Source: Clusia tigrina (Eukaryota; Arthropoda; Insecta; Diptera; Clusiidae). From it: a stretch of 64,000 nt of DNA. Below the pieces are notes generated by a model. The model had not been told where the DNA came from, did not search any database, and worked only from the letters and a program-made list of their open reading frames with translations. The position numbers were made by a program, and so were the translations under genes. Of the stretch, positions 16,050 through 28,700 are shown in pieces; positions within the stretch are counted from its first letter, which is position 1; the number at the start of each line of letters is the position of its first letter. The stretch is from positions 74,415,900 to 74,479,899 of the forward strand of contig OV050030.1 of the NCBI GenBank assembly GCA_920105625.2. Reading direction: 5' to 3'.

Positions 16050-18220
16050 CAAAATTCAGGGTCGATCAGGAGAATAATACGCCTCCTTCCCATATAATGA
16101 ACTTTGGGGACCCCACTTAAAGACAATTACCCTATCTATGCTTCTAGTGATGCTATATGAAAATAAATTGGTAGATGTATATACTGGGTCTGAAATAGCA
16201 TGCATTCCAAATATGGGCAGATTGTTACTACTGCCACGCCCACAATTAGCCAAAAATCATTACTAGGTTCCTATTAAAGATTTCTCAACGAAATTTCACA
16301 GGAATATTGCGGGTACTAACATTAAACACCACACAAAAAATGGGCGTGATATTTCTACAGCCACGCCTACTATTGACATATTATTATAACTTGCGACCTT
16401 TACAATATTTATGGAGGAAATTTTATATTAGTACGTACATGGACCCTACAAAGCCATATACAAGATTCGCAACTAACCAAAAATTATTACTAGGTTCCTA
16501 TTAAAGATTTCTCAACGAACTTTGACAGGAATGTTGCGGGTACTAACATTAAACACCACACAAAAAATGGGCGTGTTATATACACAGCCACGCCCACTAT
16601 TGACATATTATTATAACTTGTGACCTATACAATATTTTTGGACTAAATTTTATCTTAGTACGTACATATATGGACCGTACAAAGCCATATACAAGATTCG
16701 GGGTAGATCAGAGGAAGGATACGCCTCCCTCCCATATAATGAACTTTGGAGACCTCACTTAAAGACAATTACCCTATCTATGCTTCTAGTGATGACATAT
16801 TAGAAAGAATTGGTAAATGTATACACTGGTCTGTACTAGTATACATTCCAAATATGGGCAGATTGTTACTACTGCCACGCCCACAATTAACCAAAAATCA
16901 TTACTAGGTTCCTATTAAAGATTTCTCAACGAAATTTCACAGGAATATTGCGGGTACTAACATTAAACACCACACAAAAAATGGGCGTGATATTTATACA
17001 GCCACGCCCACTATTATACAGATTATTATAACTTGCGACCTATAAAATATTTTTTGGCTAAATTTTATGTTAGTACGTACATGGACAATACAAAGCCATA
17101 TACAACATTTGGGGTCGATCAGAGGAAGAATATGCCTCCTTCCCATATAATGAACTTTGGGGACCCCACTTAAAGACAATTACCCTATCTATGCTTCTAG
17201 TGATGCTATATGAAAATAAATTGGTAGATGTACACACTGGGTCTGAACTAGCATGCATTCCAAATATGGGCAGATTGTTACTACTGCCACGCCCACAATT
17301 AGCCAAAAATCATTACTAGGTTCCTATTAAAGATTTCTCAACGAAATTTCACAGGAATATTGCGGGTACTAACATTAAACACCACACAAAAAATGGGAGT
17401 GATATTTCTACAGCCACGCCTACTATTGACATATTATTATAACTTGCGACCTTTACAATATTTATGGAGGAAATTTTATATTAGTACGTACATGGACCCT
17501 ACAAAGCCATATACAAGATTCGCAATTAACCAAAAATTATTACTAGGTTCCTATTAAAGATTTCTCAACGAACTTTGACAGGAATGTTGCGGGTACTAAC
17601 ATTAAACACCACACAAAAAATGGGCGTGTTATATCCACAGCGACGCACACTATTGACATATTATTATAACTTGTGACCTATACAATATTTTTGGACTAAA
17701 TTTTATCTTAGTACGTACATATATGGACCGTACAAAGCCATATACAAGATTCGGGGTAGATCAGAGGAAGGATACGCCTCCCTCCCATATAATGAACTTT
17801 GGAGACCTCACTTAAAGACAATTACCCTATCTATGCTTCTAGTGATGATATATTAGAAAGAATTGGTAAATGTATACACTGGTCTGTATTAGTATGCATT
17901 CCAAATATGGGCAGATTGTTACTACTGCCACGCCCACAATTAACCAAAAATCATTACTAGGTTCCTATTAAAGATTTCTCAACGAAATTTCACAGGAATA
18001 TTGCGGGTACTAACATTAAACACCACACAAAAAATGGGCGTGATATTTCTACAGCCACGCCCACTATTGACATATTATTATAACTTGCAACCTATAAAAT
18101 ATTTTTTGGCTAAATTTTATGTTAATACGTACATGGACAATACAAAGCCATATACAACATTTGGGGTCGATCAGAGGAAGAATATGCCTCCTTCCCATAT
18201 AATGAACTTTGTATACACTG
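16050..18220 (+). repeat. ~1053-bp higher-order repeat containing a truncated monomer
   Basis: Matching variants occur at 16307 and 17360, offset 1053 bp. Each unit has one ~227-bp truncated monomer and two full ones. The truncation joins TACAAGATTCGC directly to AACCAAAAATTATTACTAGG (junctions near 16470 and 17522). A shared marker, TGATGCTATATGAAAATAAA, occurs at about 16150, 17203 and 19005. A separate ~85-bp deletion near 18210 joins ATGAACTTTG to TATACACTGGG. Confidence 0.78.
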
Positions 18221-21200
18221 GGTCTGTAGTAGCATGCATTCCAAATATGGGCAGATTGTTACCACTGCCACGCCCACAATTAACCAAAAATCATTACTAG
18301 GTTCCTATTAAAGATTTTTCAACGAAATTTCACAGGAATATTGCGGGTAATAACATTAAACACCACACAAAAAATGGGCGTGTTATTTCCACAGCCACGC
18401 CCACTATTGACATATTATTATAACTTGTGACCTATACAATATTTTTGGACCAAATTTTATGTTAGTACGTACATATATGGACCGTACAAAGCCATATACA
18501 AGATTCGGTGTAGATCAGAGGAAGGATACGCCTCCCTCCCATATAATGAACTTTGGGGACCTCACTTAAAGACAATTACCCTATCTATGCTATTAGTGAT
18601 GATATATTAGAAAGAATTGGTAGATGCATACACGTGTCTGTACTAGCATGCCAAATATGGGCAGATTGTTACTACTGCCACGCCCACAATTAACCAAAAA
18701 TCATTACTAGGTTCCTATTAAAGATTTCTCAACGAAATTTCACAGGAATGTTGCGGGTACTAACAATAAACACCACACAAAAATGGGCGTGTTATTTCCA
18801 CAGCCACGCCCACTATTGACATATTATTATAACTTGTGACCTATATAATATTTTTGGACGAAATTTTATATTCATACGTATATGGACCCTACAAAGCCAT
18901 TAACAAAATTCAGGGTCGATCAGGAGAATAATACGCCTCCTTCCCATATAATGAACTTTGGGGACCCCACTTAAAGACAATTACCCTATCTATGCTTCTA
19001 GTGATGCTATATGAAAATAAATTGGTAGATGTATATACTGGGTCTGAACTAGCATGCATTCCAAATATGGGCAGATTGTTACTACTGCCACGCCCACAAT
19101 TAGCCAAAAATCATTACTAGGTTCCTATTAAAGATTTCTCAACGAAATTTCACAGGAATGTTGCGGGTACTAACATTAAACACCACACAAAAAATGGGCG
19201 TGTTATTTCAACAACCACGCCCACTATTGACATATTATTATAACTTGCAACCTATACAATATTTTTGGACAAAATTGTATATTAGTATGTATATGGACCC
19301 TACAAAGCCGTACACAAGATTCGGGGTCGATCAGAGGAAGGATACGCCTCCTTCCCATATAATGAGCTTTGGGGACCTTACTTAAAGACAATTACGCTAT
19401 CTATGCTTCTAGTGATGATATATGAAAACAAATTCGTAGATCTATACACTGGGTCTGTACTAGCACGCATTCGAAATATGGGCAGATTATTACTACTGCC
19501 ACGCCCACAATTAACCAAAAATCATTACTAGGTTCCTATTAAAGATTTCTCAACGAAATTTCACAGGAATGTTGCGGGTACTAACATTAAACACCACACA
19601 AAAAATGGGCGTGTTATTTCTACAGCCACGCCCACTATTGACATATTATTATAACTAGCGACCTATACAATATTTTTTGACTAAATTTTATGTTAGTACG
19701 TACATATAAGACTCGGGGTAGATAAGAGGAAGAATACGCCTCCTTCCCACATAATGAACTTTGGGACCCCACTTAAAGACAATGACCCTATCTATGCTTC
19801 TAGTGTTGATATATGAAAACAAATTGGTAGATGTATACACTTGGTCTGTACTAGCATGCATTCAAAATATGGGCAGATTGTTACTACTGCCACTCCCACA
19901 ATTAACCAAAAATTATTGCTATGTTCCTTTTAAAGATTTCTCAACGAAATTTGACAAGAATGTTGCGGGTACTAACATTCAACACCACACAAAAATCGGG
20001 CGTGTTATTTCTACAGACACGCCCACTATTGACATATTATTACAACTTGCGACCTATACAAGATTTTTGGACGAAATTTTATATTAGTGCGTATATGGAC
20101 CCTACAACGCCATATACCAGATTCGGGGTCGATCAGAGGATGGATACGCTTCCTTCCCATATAATGAGCTTTGGGGACCTCATATAAAGACAATTACCCT
20201 ATCTATGCTTCTAGTGATGATATATGAAAACAAATTCGTAGATCTATACACTGGGTCTGTACTAGCACGCATTCGAAATATGGGCAGATTATTACTACTG
20301 CCACGCCCACAATTAACCAAAAATCATTACTAGGTTCCTATTAAAGATTTCTCAACGAAATTTCACAGGAATGTTGCGGGTGCTAACATTAAACACGACT
20401 AGGAAAATGGGCGTATTATTTATACAGCCACGCCCACTATTGACATATTATTATAACTTGCGACCTTTACAATATTTTTGGACGAAATTCCATATTCGTA
20501 CGTATATGGACCCTACAAAGCCATATACAAGATTCGGGGTCGATCAGAGGAAGGATACGCCTTCTTCCCATATAATGAGCTTTGGGGACCTCACTTAAAG
20601 ACAATTACCCTATCTATGGTTCTAGTGATGATATATGAAAACAAATTAGTAGATGTATACACTGGGTCTGTACTAGCATGCATTCCAAATATGGGCAGAT
20701 TATTAATACTGCCACGACCACAATTAACCAAAAATTATTACTAGGTTGATATTAAAGATTTCTCAACGAAATTTGACAGGAATGTTGCGGGTACTAACAT
20801 TAAACACCACACAAAAAATGGCCGTGTTATTTCAACAGCCATGCCCACCATTAACATATTATTATAACTTGCGACCTATATAAGATTCTTGGACGAAATT
20901 TTATGTTAGTACGTACATATATGGACCGTAGAAAGCCATATACAAGATTCGGGTAGATCAGAGGAAGGATGCGCCTCCGTCCCATATAATGAACTTTGGG
21001 GACCTCACTTAAAGACAATTACCCTATCTATGATTCTAGTGATGATATATTAGAACGAATTGGTAGATGTATACATTGGTCTGTACTAGCATGTATTCCA
21101 AATATGGGCAGATTGTTATTACTGCCACGCCCACAATTAACCAAAAATCATTACCATGTTCCTATTAAAGATTTCTCAACGAAATTTCACAGGAATATTG

Positions 21201-24200
21201 CGGGTACTAACATTAAACACCACACAAAAATGGGCATGATATTTCTTCAGCCACGACCACTATTGACATATTATTATAACTTGCGACCTATACAATATTT
21301 ATGGAAGAAATTTTCTATTAGTACGTACATGGACCCTACAAAGCCACATACAAGATTCGGGGTCGATCAGAGGAAGGATACGCCTCTTTCCATATAATGA
21401 ACTTTCGAGACCCCACTTAAAGACAATTACCCTATCTATGGTTCTAGTGATGATATATGAAAACAAATTCGTAGATGCATACACTGGGTCTGTACTAGCA
21501 TGCATTCCAAACATGGGCAGATTATTACTACTACCACGCCCACAATTAACCAAAAATTATTACTAGGTTCCTATTAAAGATTTCTCAACGAAATTTGACA
21601 TGAATGTTGCGGGTACTAACATTAAACACCACGCAAAAAATGGGCGTGTTATTTCTACAGCCACGCCCACTATTAACATATTATTATAACTTGTGACCTA
21701 TACAATATTCTTGGACGAAATTTTATGTAAGTACGTACATATATGGACCGTAGAAAGCCATATACAAGATTCGGGTAGATCAGAGGAAGGATACGCCTCC
21801 GTCCCATATAATGAACTTTGGGGACCTCACATAAAGACATTTACCCTATCTATGCTTCTAGTGATGATATATTAGAACGAATTGGTAGATGTATACAATG
21901 GTCTGTACTAGCATGCATTCCAAATATGGGCAGATTGTTACTACTGCCACGCCCACAATTAATCAAAAATCATTACTAGGTTCCTATTAAAGATTTCTCA
22001 ACGAAATTTGACAGGAATGTTGCGGGTACTATCATTAAACACGACAAAGAAAATGGGCGTATTATTTATACAGCCACGCCCACTATTGACTTATTATTAT
22101 AACTTGCGACCTATACAATATTTTTGGACGAAATTTTATATTCGTACGTATATGGACCCTACAAAGCCATATACAAGATTCGGGGTAGATCAGAGGAAGG
22201 ATGCGCCTCCGTCCCATATAATGTACTTTGGGGACCTCACTTAAAGACAATTACCCTATCTATGCTCCTAGTGATGATATATGAAAACAAATTGGTAGAT
22301 GTATACACTGGGTCTGTACTAGCATGCATTCCAAATATGGGCAGATTATTACTACTGCCACGCCCAGAATTAACCAAAAATCATTACTAGGTTCCTATTA
22401 AAGATTTCTCAACGAAATTTCACAGGAATGTTGCGGGTACAAACATTAAACACCACACAAAAAATGGGCGTGTTATTTCTACAGCCACGCCCACTATTAA
22501 CATATTATTATAACTTGTGACCTATACAATATTTTTGGACTAAATTTTATGTTAGTACGTACATATATGGACCGTACAAAGACTCGGGGTAGATAAGAGG
22601 AAGGATACGCCTCCCTCCCATATAATGAACTTTGGGGACCTCACATAAAGACATTTACCCTATCTATGCTTCTAGTGATGATATATTAGAAAGAATTGGT
22701 AGATGTATACACTGGTCTGTACTAGCATACATTCCAAATATGGGCAGATTGTTACTACTGCCACGCCCACAATTAACCAAAAATCATTACTAGGTTCCTA
22801 TTAAAGATTTCTGAACGAAGTTTCACAGGAATATTGCGGGTTCTAACACTAAACACCACACAAAAAATGGGCGTGATATTTTTACAGCCACGCCCACTAT
22901 TGACATATTATTATAACTTGCGACCTATACAATATTTTTTGACTAAATTTTATGTTAGTACGTACATGGACCCTACAAAGCCATATACAAGATTCGGGGT
23001 CGATCAGAGGAAGAATACGCCTCCTTCCCATATAATGAACTTTGGGGACCTCACTTAAAGACAATTACCCTATCTATGCTTCTAGTGTTGATATATGAAA
23101 ACAAATTGGTAGATGTATACACTGGGTCTGTACTAGCATGCATTCCAAATATGGGCAGATTTTTACTACTGCCACGCCCAGAATTATCCAAAAATCATTA
23201 CTAGGTTCCTATTAAAGATTTCTCAACGAAATTTCACAGGAATGTTGCGGGTGCTAACATTAAACACTACACAAAAAATGGGCGTCTTATTTCTACAGCC
23301 ACGCCCACTATTAACATATTATTATAACTTGCGACCTATACAATATTTTTGGACAAAATTTTTTGTTATATGGACCGTACAAAGCCATATACAAGATTCG
23401 TGGTCGATCAGAGGAAGAATACGCCTCCTTCCCACATAATGAACTTTGGGGACCCCACTTAAAGACAATTACCCTATCTATGCTTCTAGTGTTGATATAT
23501 GAAAACAAATTGGTAGATGTATACACTGGGTCTGTACTAGCATGCATTCAAAATATGGGCAGACTGTTGCTACTGCCACTCCCACAATTAACCAAAAATT
23601 ATTGCTATGTTCCTTTTAAAGATTTCTCAACGAAATTTGTCAGGAATGTTGCGGGTACTAACATTAAACACCACACAAAAAATGGGCGTGTTATTTCTAC
23701 AGCCACGCCCACTATTGACATATTATTATAACTTGCGACCTATACAAGATTTTTGGACGAAATTTTATATTAGTACGTATATGGACCCTACAAAGCCATA
23801 TACAAGATTCGGGGTCAATCAGAGGAAGGATACGCCTCCTTCCCATATAATGAGCTTTGGGGACCTCATATAAAGACAATTACCCTATCTATGCTTCTAG
23901 TGATGATATATGAAAACAAATTCGTAGATGTATACACTGGGTCTGTACTAGCACGCATTCGAAATATGGGCAGATTATTATTACTGCCACGCCTACAATT
24001 TACCAAAAATGTGTACTAGGTTCCTATTAAAGATTTCTCAACGAAATTTCACAGGAATGTTGCGGGTACTAACATTAAACACCACACAAAAAATGGGCGT
24101 GTTATTTCTACAGCCACGCCCACTATTGACATATTATTATAACTTGCGACCTACACAATATTTATGGACGAAATTTTATATTCGTACGTATATGGACCCT

Positions 24201-24310
24201 ACAAAGGCATATACAAGATTCGGGGTCGATCAGAGGAAGGATACGCCTCCTTCCCATATAATGAACTTTGGGGACCCCACTTAAAGACAATTACCCTATC
24301 TGTGCTTCTA

Positions 24311-24347
24311 CAGGGTGGCCCAAATGAGGCCTAGTGATGTTAAACAC
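24311..24347 (+). repeat. Left terminal inverted repeat, copy 1
   Basis: It begins CAGGGTGGCCC immediately after TA and pairs imperfectly with the right end at about 30123-30159. Confidence 0.85.
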
Positions 24348-25496
24348 GTGTAACTCTTGTAATAACGGGTTTTTTAGATGATTTATTTTAATATGTTAAA
24401 TACATTTTATGGAAATTTAACGTGACTATGTGTGAAATCTGACATCAGACAAATGACCACCATTTTGCTCGATACAGGCATTTGCTCTTTTTAGCGCATT
24501 TTGCATTACACGGCGTAATGTTTCTGGTTGCAGGCGCCGTATTTCGTCTCGAATATTCTGCTTGAGGTGTCCAAGTGTCTGTGGTTTGTTAACATACACT
24601 TTGTCTTTTAAATATCCCCATAAAAAAAAAATCGGGCGCAGTTAAATCTGGTGAACGAGGAGGCCAAGGGAAATCTGAATTTCTTGAAATTATGCGTTCA
24701 CCAAAAATTTCATGCAGCATGTCAATAGTTTGCCTAGCAGTATGCGCAGTGGCTCCATCTTGTAGAAACCACAAATTAGGATGTTGCTCCACCATTGGCC
24801 GCAAAAAGTTGGCGATCATTGTTCTGTAAGAAGCCCCGGAGACCGTTTCTGGCGTTTCATCCTCATTCTCAAAGAAATATGGGCCGATGATTTTTGTGGC
24901 CATAACACCGCACCAAACAGTGCATCTGATTGGGTGTGACTGACGCTGATGTATTGCCCTTGGATTTTCGGAACCCCACAACCTACAGTTTTGTTTATTC
25001 ACATAACCACTTAAATGGAAATGCGCTTCATCCGTCATCAAAAGATTATTTAAAAAATAATTTTGTATGGCTAATTGTGTAATCGGAATAGCGTACTGTA
25101 GTCGTTGTTGGCGGTCTTGCGGTAGAAGCTGTTGCACAATTTGAACTTTGTATGGATACATCTTAAGATCCAACTATAAAATTCTCTGTAATGTTGTTCT
25201 GGGTATACAGAATTGGCCGGAACGGCGACGAGTTGAGACAGATGGATCATTTGCAAAACTCTGCTGCACAGCTTCCACGTTGTCTTCAGTACGAATATTT
25301 CGATGAGCACCTCTTCCTGGACGGTCGGCAACTGAACCCACTTCCTCAAAACGGCGAAGTAAACTTGTAATCATGGAAGATGTGGGCGCTGATCTTACGT
25401 TAAAAAAACGGCGATAATTTCGCTGCGTCAGAACAATTGATCGTTGAGAAGAATAATAAAATTCGATAATTTTAATGCGTTGTTGTGGACTGTACG

Positions 25497-25699
25497 TGTA
25501 GTGTTTGCAAGCAAGGTAATAACTTGACTGAATTTATTGTACTTAGTAATAAACGAATAAAGTGACAAGTAGGTATGTTAGCTCAAAAGGTATGTTAACT
25601 TAAAAGGTATGTTAACTTAAAAGTATGTTAACTTAAAAGTATTAAAAAGGAAGATAATTTATAGTGTAAGTAATACAATTATTTCTTCAATATATATCA
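25497..25699 (-). repeat. 3' LTR of the gypsy element (203 bp)
   Basis: Its sequence is the same as the 5' LTR by eye and it has the same length. In element orientation it holds an AATAAA (25533-25538 on the complementary strand) suited to 3' end formation. Confidence 0.96.
25533..25538 (-). promoter_or_regulatory. Possible polyadenylation signal in the 3' LTR
   Basis: AATAAA read on the minus strand, 36 bp before the end of the LTR in element orientation. Confidence 0.45.
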
Positions 25700-25718
25700 T
25701 TTATCCACCCTTTTATTT
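25700..25718 (-). other. Polypurine tract next to the 3' LTR
   Basis: On the minus strand the purine-rich AAAAGGGTGGATAAA abuts the TGATATA start of the 3' LTR. This is the expected place for plus-strand DNA priming. It overlaps the last codons of gag-pol. Confidence 0.6.
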
Positions 25719-28700
25719 TCGAAAGTCTTCTGCCTGGAAACGGTTGACAGGATTACGGCTCCGTTCGCTTCTGCGTAATGGTGTCGGATTAGACCGTTCG
25801 TCGCGAAGCTGTGTGGTTTCGGCAGAGATCGGCTCTTGCGGAGCTACCTCACCTTCGGTTGGTTGTGACAGCAGTCCTTGACGAATGTTGACTTGTGGGC
25901 GCTGAGGTGAGTCAACAGTATTACTTCGCCGAGGTTGTAGTTGGTTTTGGTGGCGTTTACAAAACCCGGAAGGAGTTTTTACAACATACATCATATTGCC
26001 AAGTAGTCTGTCAATTTCGCCTTTTATCCACTTAGGACCTCTCGAGTAGTTGCGTAGGAACACTGGTTGAGCAGGTGTGAACTTCGGAGTGAACGAAGTG
26101 TTTGGAAGTTCCTGGGAATGGGTTGGAGTTAGCAATGATAAAGGCGTGCGCATCTGACGGCCATGCAGTAGTTCGGCTGGAGATTTTCCTTCAGCGTTGG
26201 GAATTGCGCGATACGACGATAAATACTTAATTATAGCAGCATTTAAATTCAAGCCATCCTCCATATTTTTTCGCGTTGCTGTTTTAAACGTTCTAACGAA
26301 GCGTTCGGCGAGTCCGTTTGACGCTGGGTGGAATGGCGCTGTGGTTATGTGCTTTATGCCGTTTTCCGCACAAAATTGTTTGAAGTTGTCAGATGTTAAC
26401 TGTGGTCCGTTGTCACTTACGATGGTTTCTGGCAAGCCTTCCATGGCAAATATTGCTGATAACGCCGAAATTGTATTAGCAGTCGTCGTACTGTTAAGTT
26501 GTGACACAAATGGATATTGTGAATGCGCATCTACACAAATAAGCCACATGTGGTTAAAGTTAGGTCCAGCAAAATCGATATGTATGCGTTCCCAAGGGCG
26601 TTGGGCCTCGGGCCAGCTATTGTATTGTTTCACTGGGCTCGAAGACGCAATTTTGCAGACCTCACAGTTAGCTGCGAGCTTCTCGATGTCCTTATCGATG
26701 TTATGCCACCAGCAATGGTTACGAGCTAGCTGCTTCATCTTGACTACGCCCCAATGGCCCTCGTGTAACAGGTTCAGAGTACGTTGACGTAATACGGCTG
26801 GTACGACTACTCGCGTCAAATGGCCCTGTAAGCAAATAAGGTCTTTAAAAATACTCAATGATAGTTTTCTATTGAAATAAGGTAAAATGTCGCTGTTTTC
26901 GATACCCAGATGGTTTGGCCAACCATTTTGAATAAAATCGCGCACTTTTCTGAGTGTAGCATCGTTTTTGGTGTGCTTGCGAATTAAATTTGCGTCGATA
27001 GGAGTATCGATGACATCTAAGTTGTAGCAGGCTTCATCTTGGTCGAACTTGGGGTCAGGACCCCAGGGCAGTCGCGATAATGCATCAGCATTTCCATGTT
27101 GTGCAGTTGGTTTATATCTTATATCAAATTGATAAGCCATTAAAATAATGGCCCAGCGTTGAAGACGGTGCGAAGTCATCGTAGGAAGATGCTTTTCCGG
27201 ACTAAATATACTGACCAGTGGCTTGTGGTCAGTGATGACAGTGAATTTGTGACCATACAAATATTGATGAAAGCGCTGAACTCCAAAGATTATTGCGAGA
27301 CCCTCTTTCTCTATTTGGCTATATTTTGTTTGGTGCTGATCGAGCGTTTTCGAAGCAAATGCAATCGGTCTTTCAGTACCGTCAGGGTACACATGTGAGA
27401 TAACAGCTCCGATTCCGAATGAAGATGCGTCAGTGGCTAGCAGAATCGGCAGATGTTCTTGAAAATGTACAAGTTCTGTGGCTGTAATGATGTGCTCTTT
27501 CAAAATTTCGAATGCATGCTGCTGTTGGTGTCCCCACTCGAATTTGACATTTTTCCGCCGTTGTTTGTTGATCGGCGCAGCGATTTGTGAAAAGTTAGGT
27601 ATAAACTGGTGGTAATAGTTCACCTTGCCCAAAAAGGCTTCTACATCTTTGAGTGTTTTAGGGTGTCGAAGGAGGCGCACTGCTTTTACGCCAGAGTCAT
27701 CTGGTAAAATACCATTCGCACTGATTTGTCGTCCTAAATACTCGATCTTTTCTTGCAAAAAGAAACATTTTTCTTTCTTGCACTTAATCCCGCTGGTTTG
27801 AAGACGCGAGAGCACTTTGTCGAGGCGTTCGATGTGCTGCTCGATGGTTGGCGCTGTAACAATAATGTCGTCCAAATAGTTGCCACACCCATCGATGCCT
27901 TGCAGAAGTTGCTCTAAAAATTTCTGAAAAATCGCAGGTGCACTTGCTATGCCGTAAGGTAAGCGCTGATATTGGAACAACCCCTGCGGAGTATTGACGA
28001 CTAAAACTTTCTTTGATTCCTCGTCCAGCTCCATCTGTAAATACGCATCTTTTAGATCAATTTTAGAGAAATGCTGGCCATAACGAATAGTATGTAACAA
28101 ATTTTCGCGCGTTGGTAGGGGGTATCGTTCGATATCAATTTGCTTATTTATGGTTACCTTAAAATCTCCACATATTCGAATAGAGCCATTAGGCTTTGGC
28201 GCTAGAACGATAGGTGATGCCCACTCGCTGAATTGGAGCGGCTTCCAAATTCCAGCTTCCACTAATCGATCCGATTCAGTTTTGAATTTTTGCATTAGGG
28301 CGAAAGGAATTGGCCTGGATTTGAAGAATTTCGGTGACGCATCTGGCTTAAACTGAATGTTGGCTTTAAAATTGTGTACTGTGCCCAGTGCCGGCTCAAA
28401 AAGTTCCTTATATTTTTCAAGTAGATTATTGGCAGGGTCGAGCCCTGTGTTTGTAACTGAGCACACTTGTTGTATTTTAAAACCAAAAGCTTCAAAGAGG
28501 TCTGCACCAAAAAGATTGTTGCCAGAATCTACACACGCGACCACCAAAAGCACTGTTTGTTGTTTTATACCACACTTAACCTTTGCATAAAATTCACCAC
28601 AAGTTTTAATTTTTTTATTTCCAAATCCAAACAGAGAGCGATGACAAGGATTAAGTGTTGGCTTATTTAGAATTCCGTAGGTTTCCAATGTAATAATCGA

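Larger units (their letters stand above)
1..24310 (+). repeat. Satellite array, segment 1 (~411-bp monomer)
   Basis: This is an uninterrupted head-to-tail array of about 59 monomer equivalents. Landmarks such as the block ending in ACAATTACCCTATCTATG recur every 408-414 bp. Monomers differ by point changes, small indels and a few large deletions, and none is inverted. I see no host gene, RNA gene or other element inside it. Subtypes differ at fixed positions, for example ATTGGTAGATG versus ATTCGTAGATG versus a shortened ATTGTAGATG, GTACGTATATGG versus GTACGTACATATATGG, and ATATGAAAAC versus ATATTAGAAC. The segment ends at the TA where the first Tc1/mariner-type element is inserted. Whether it is centromeric, pericentromeric or subtelomeric cannot be told from the sequence. 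Confidence 0.97.

Noticed and set aside
1..24310. Dozens of 60-137 codon open frames in the satellite, e.g. beginning MLRVLTLNTTQKMGV on the plus strand and MVNCGRGSSNNLPIFG on the minus strand
   Set aside because: They occur on both strands over the same bases, recur once per monomer, and are freely broken by one-base indels and stops between copies. They resemble no family I know. They are what a low-stop 411-bp repeat gives by chance.
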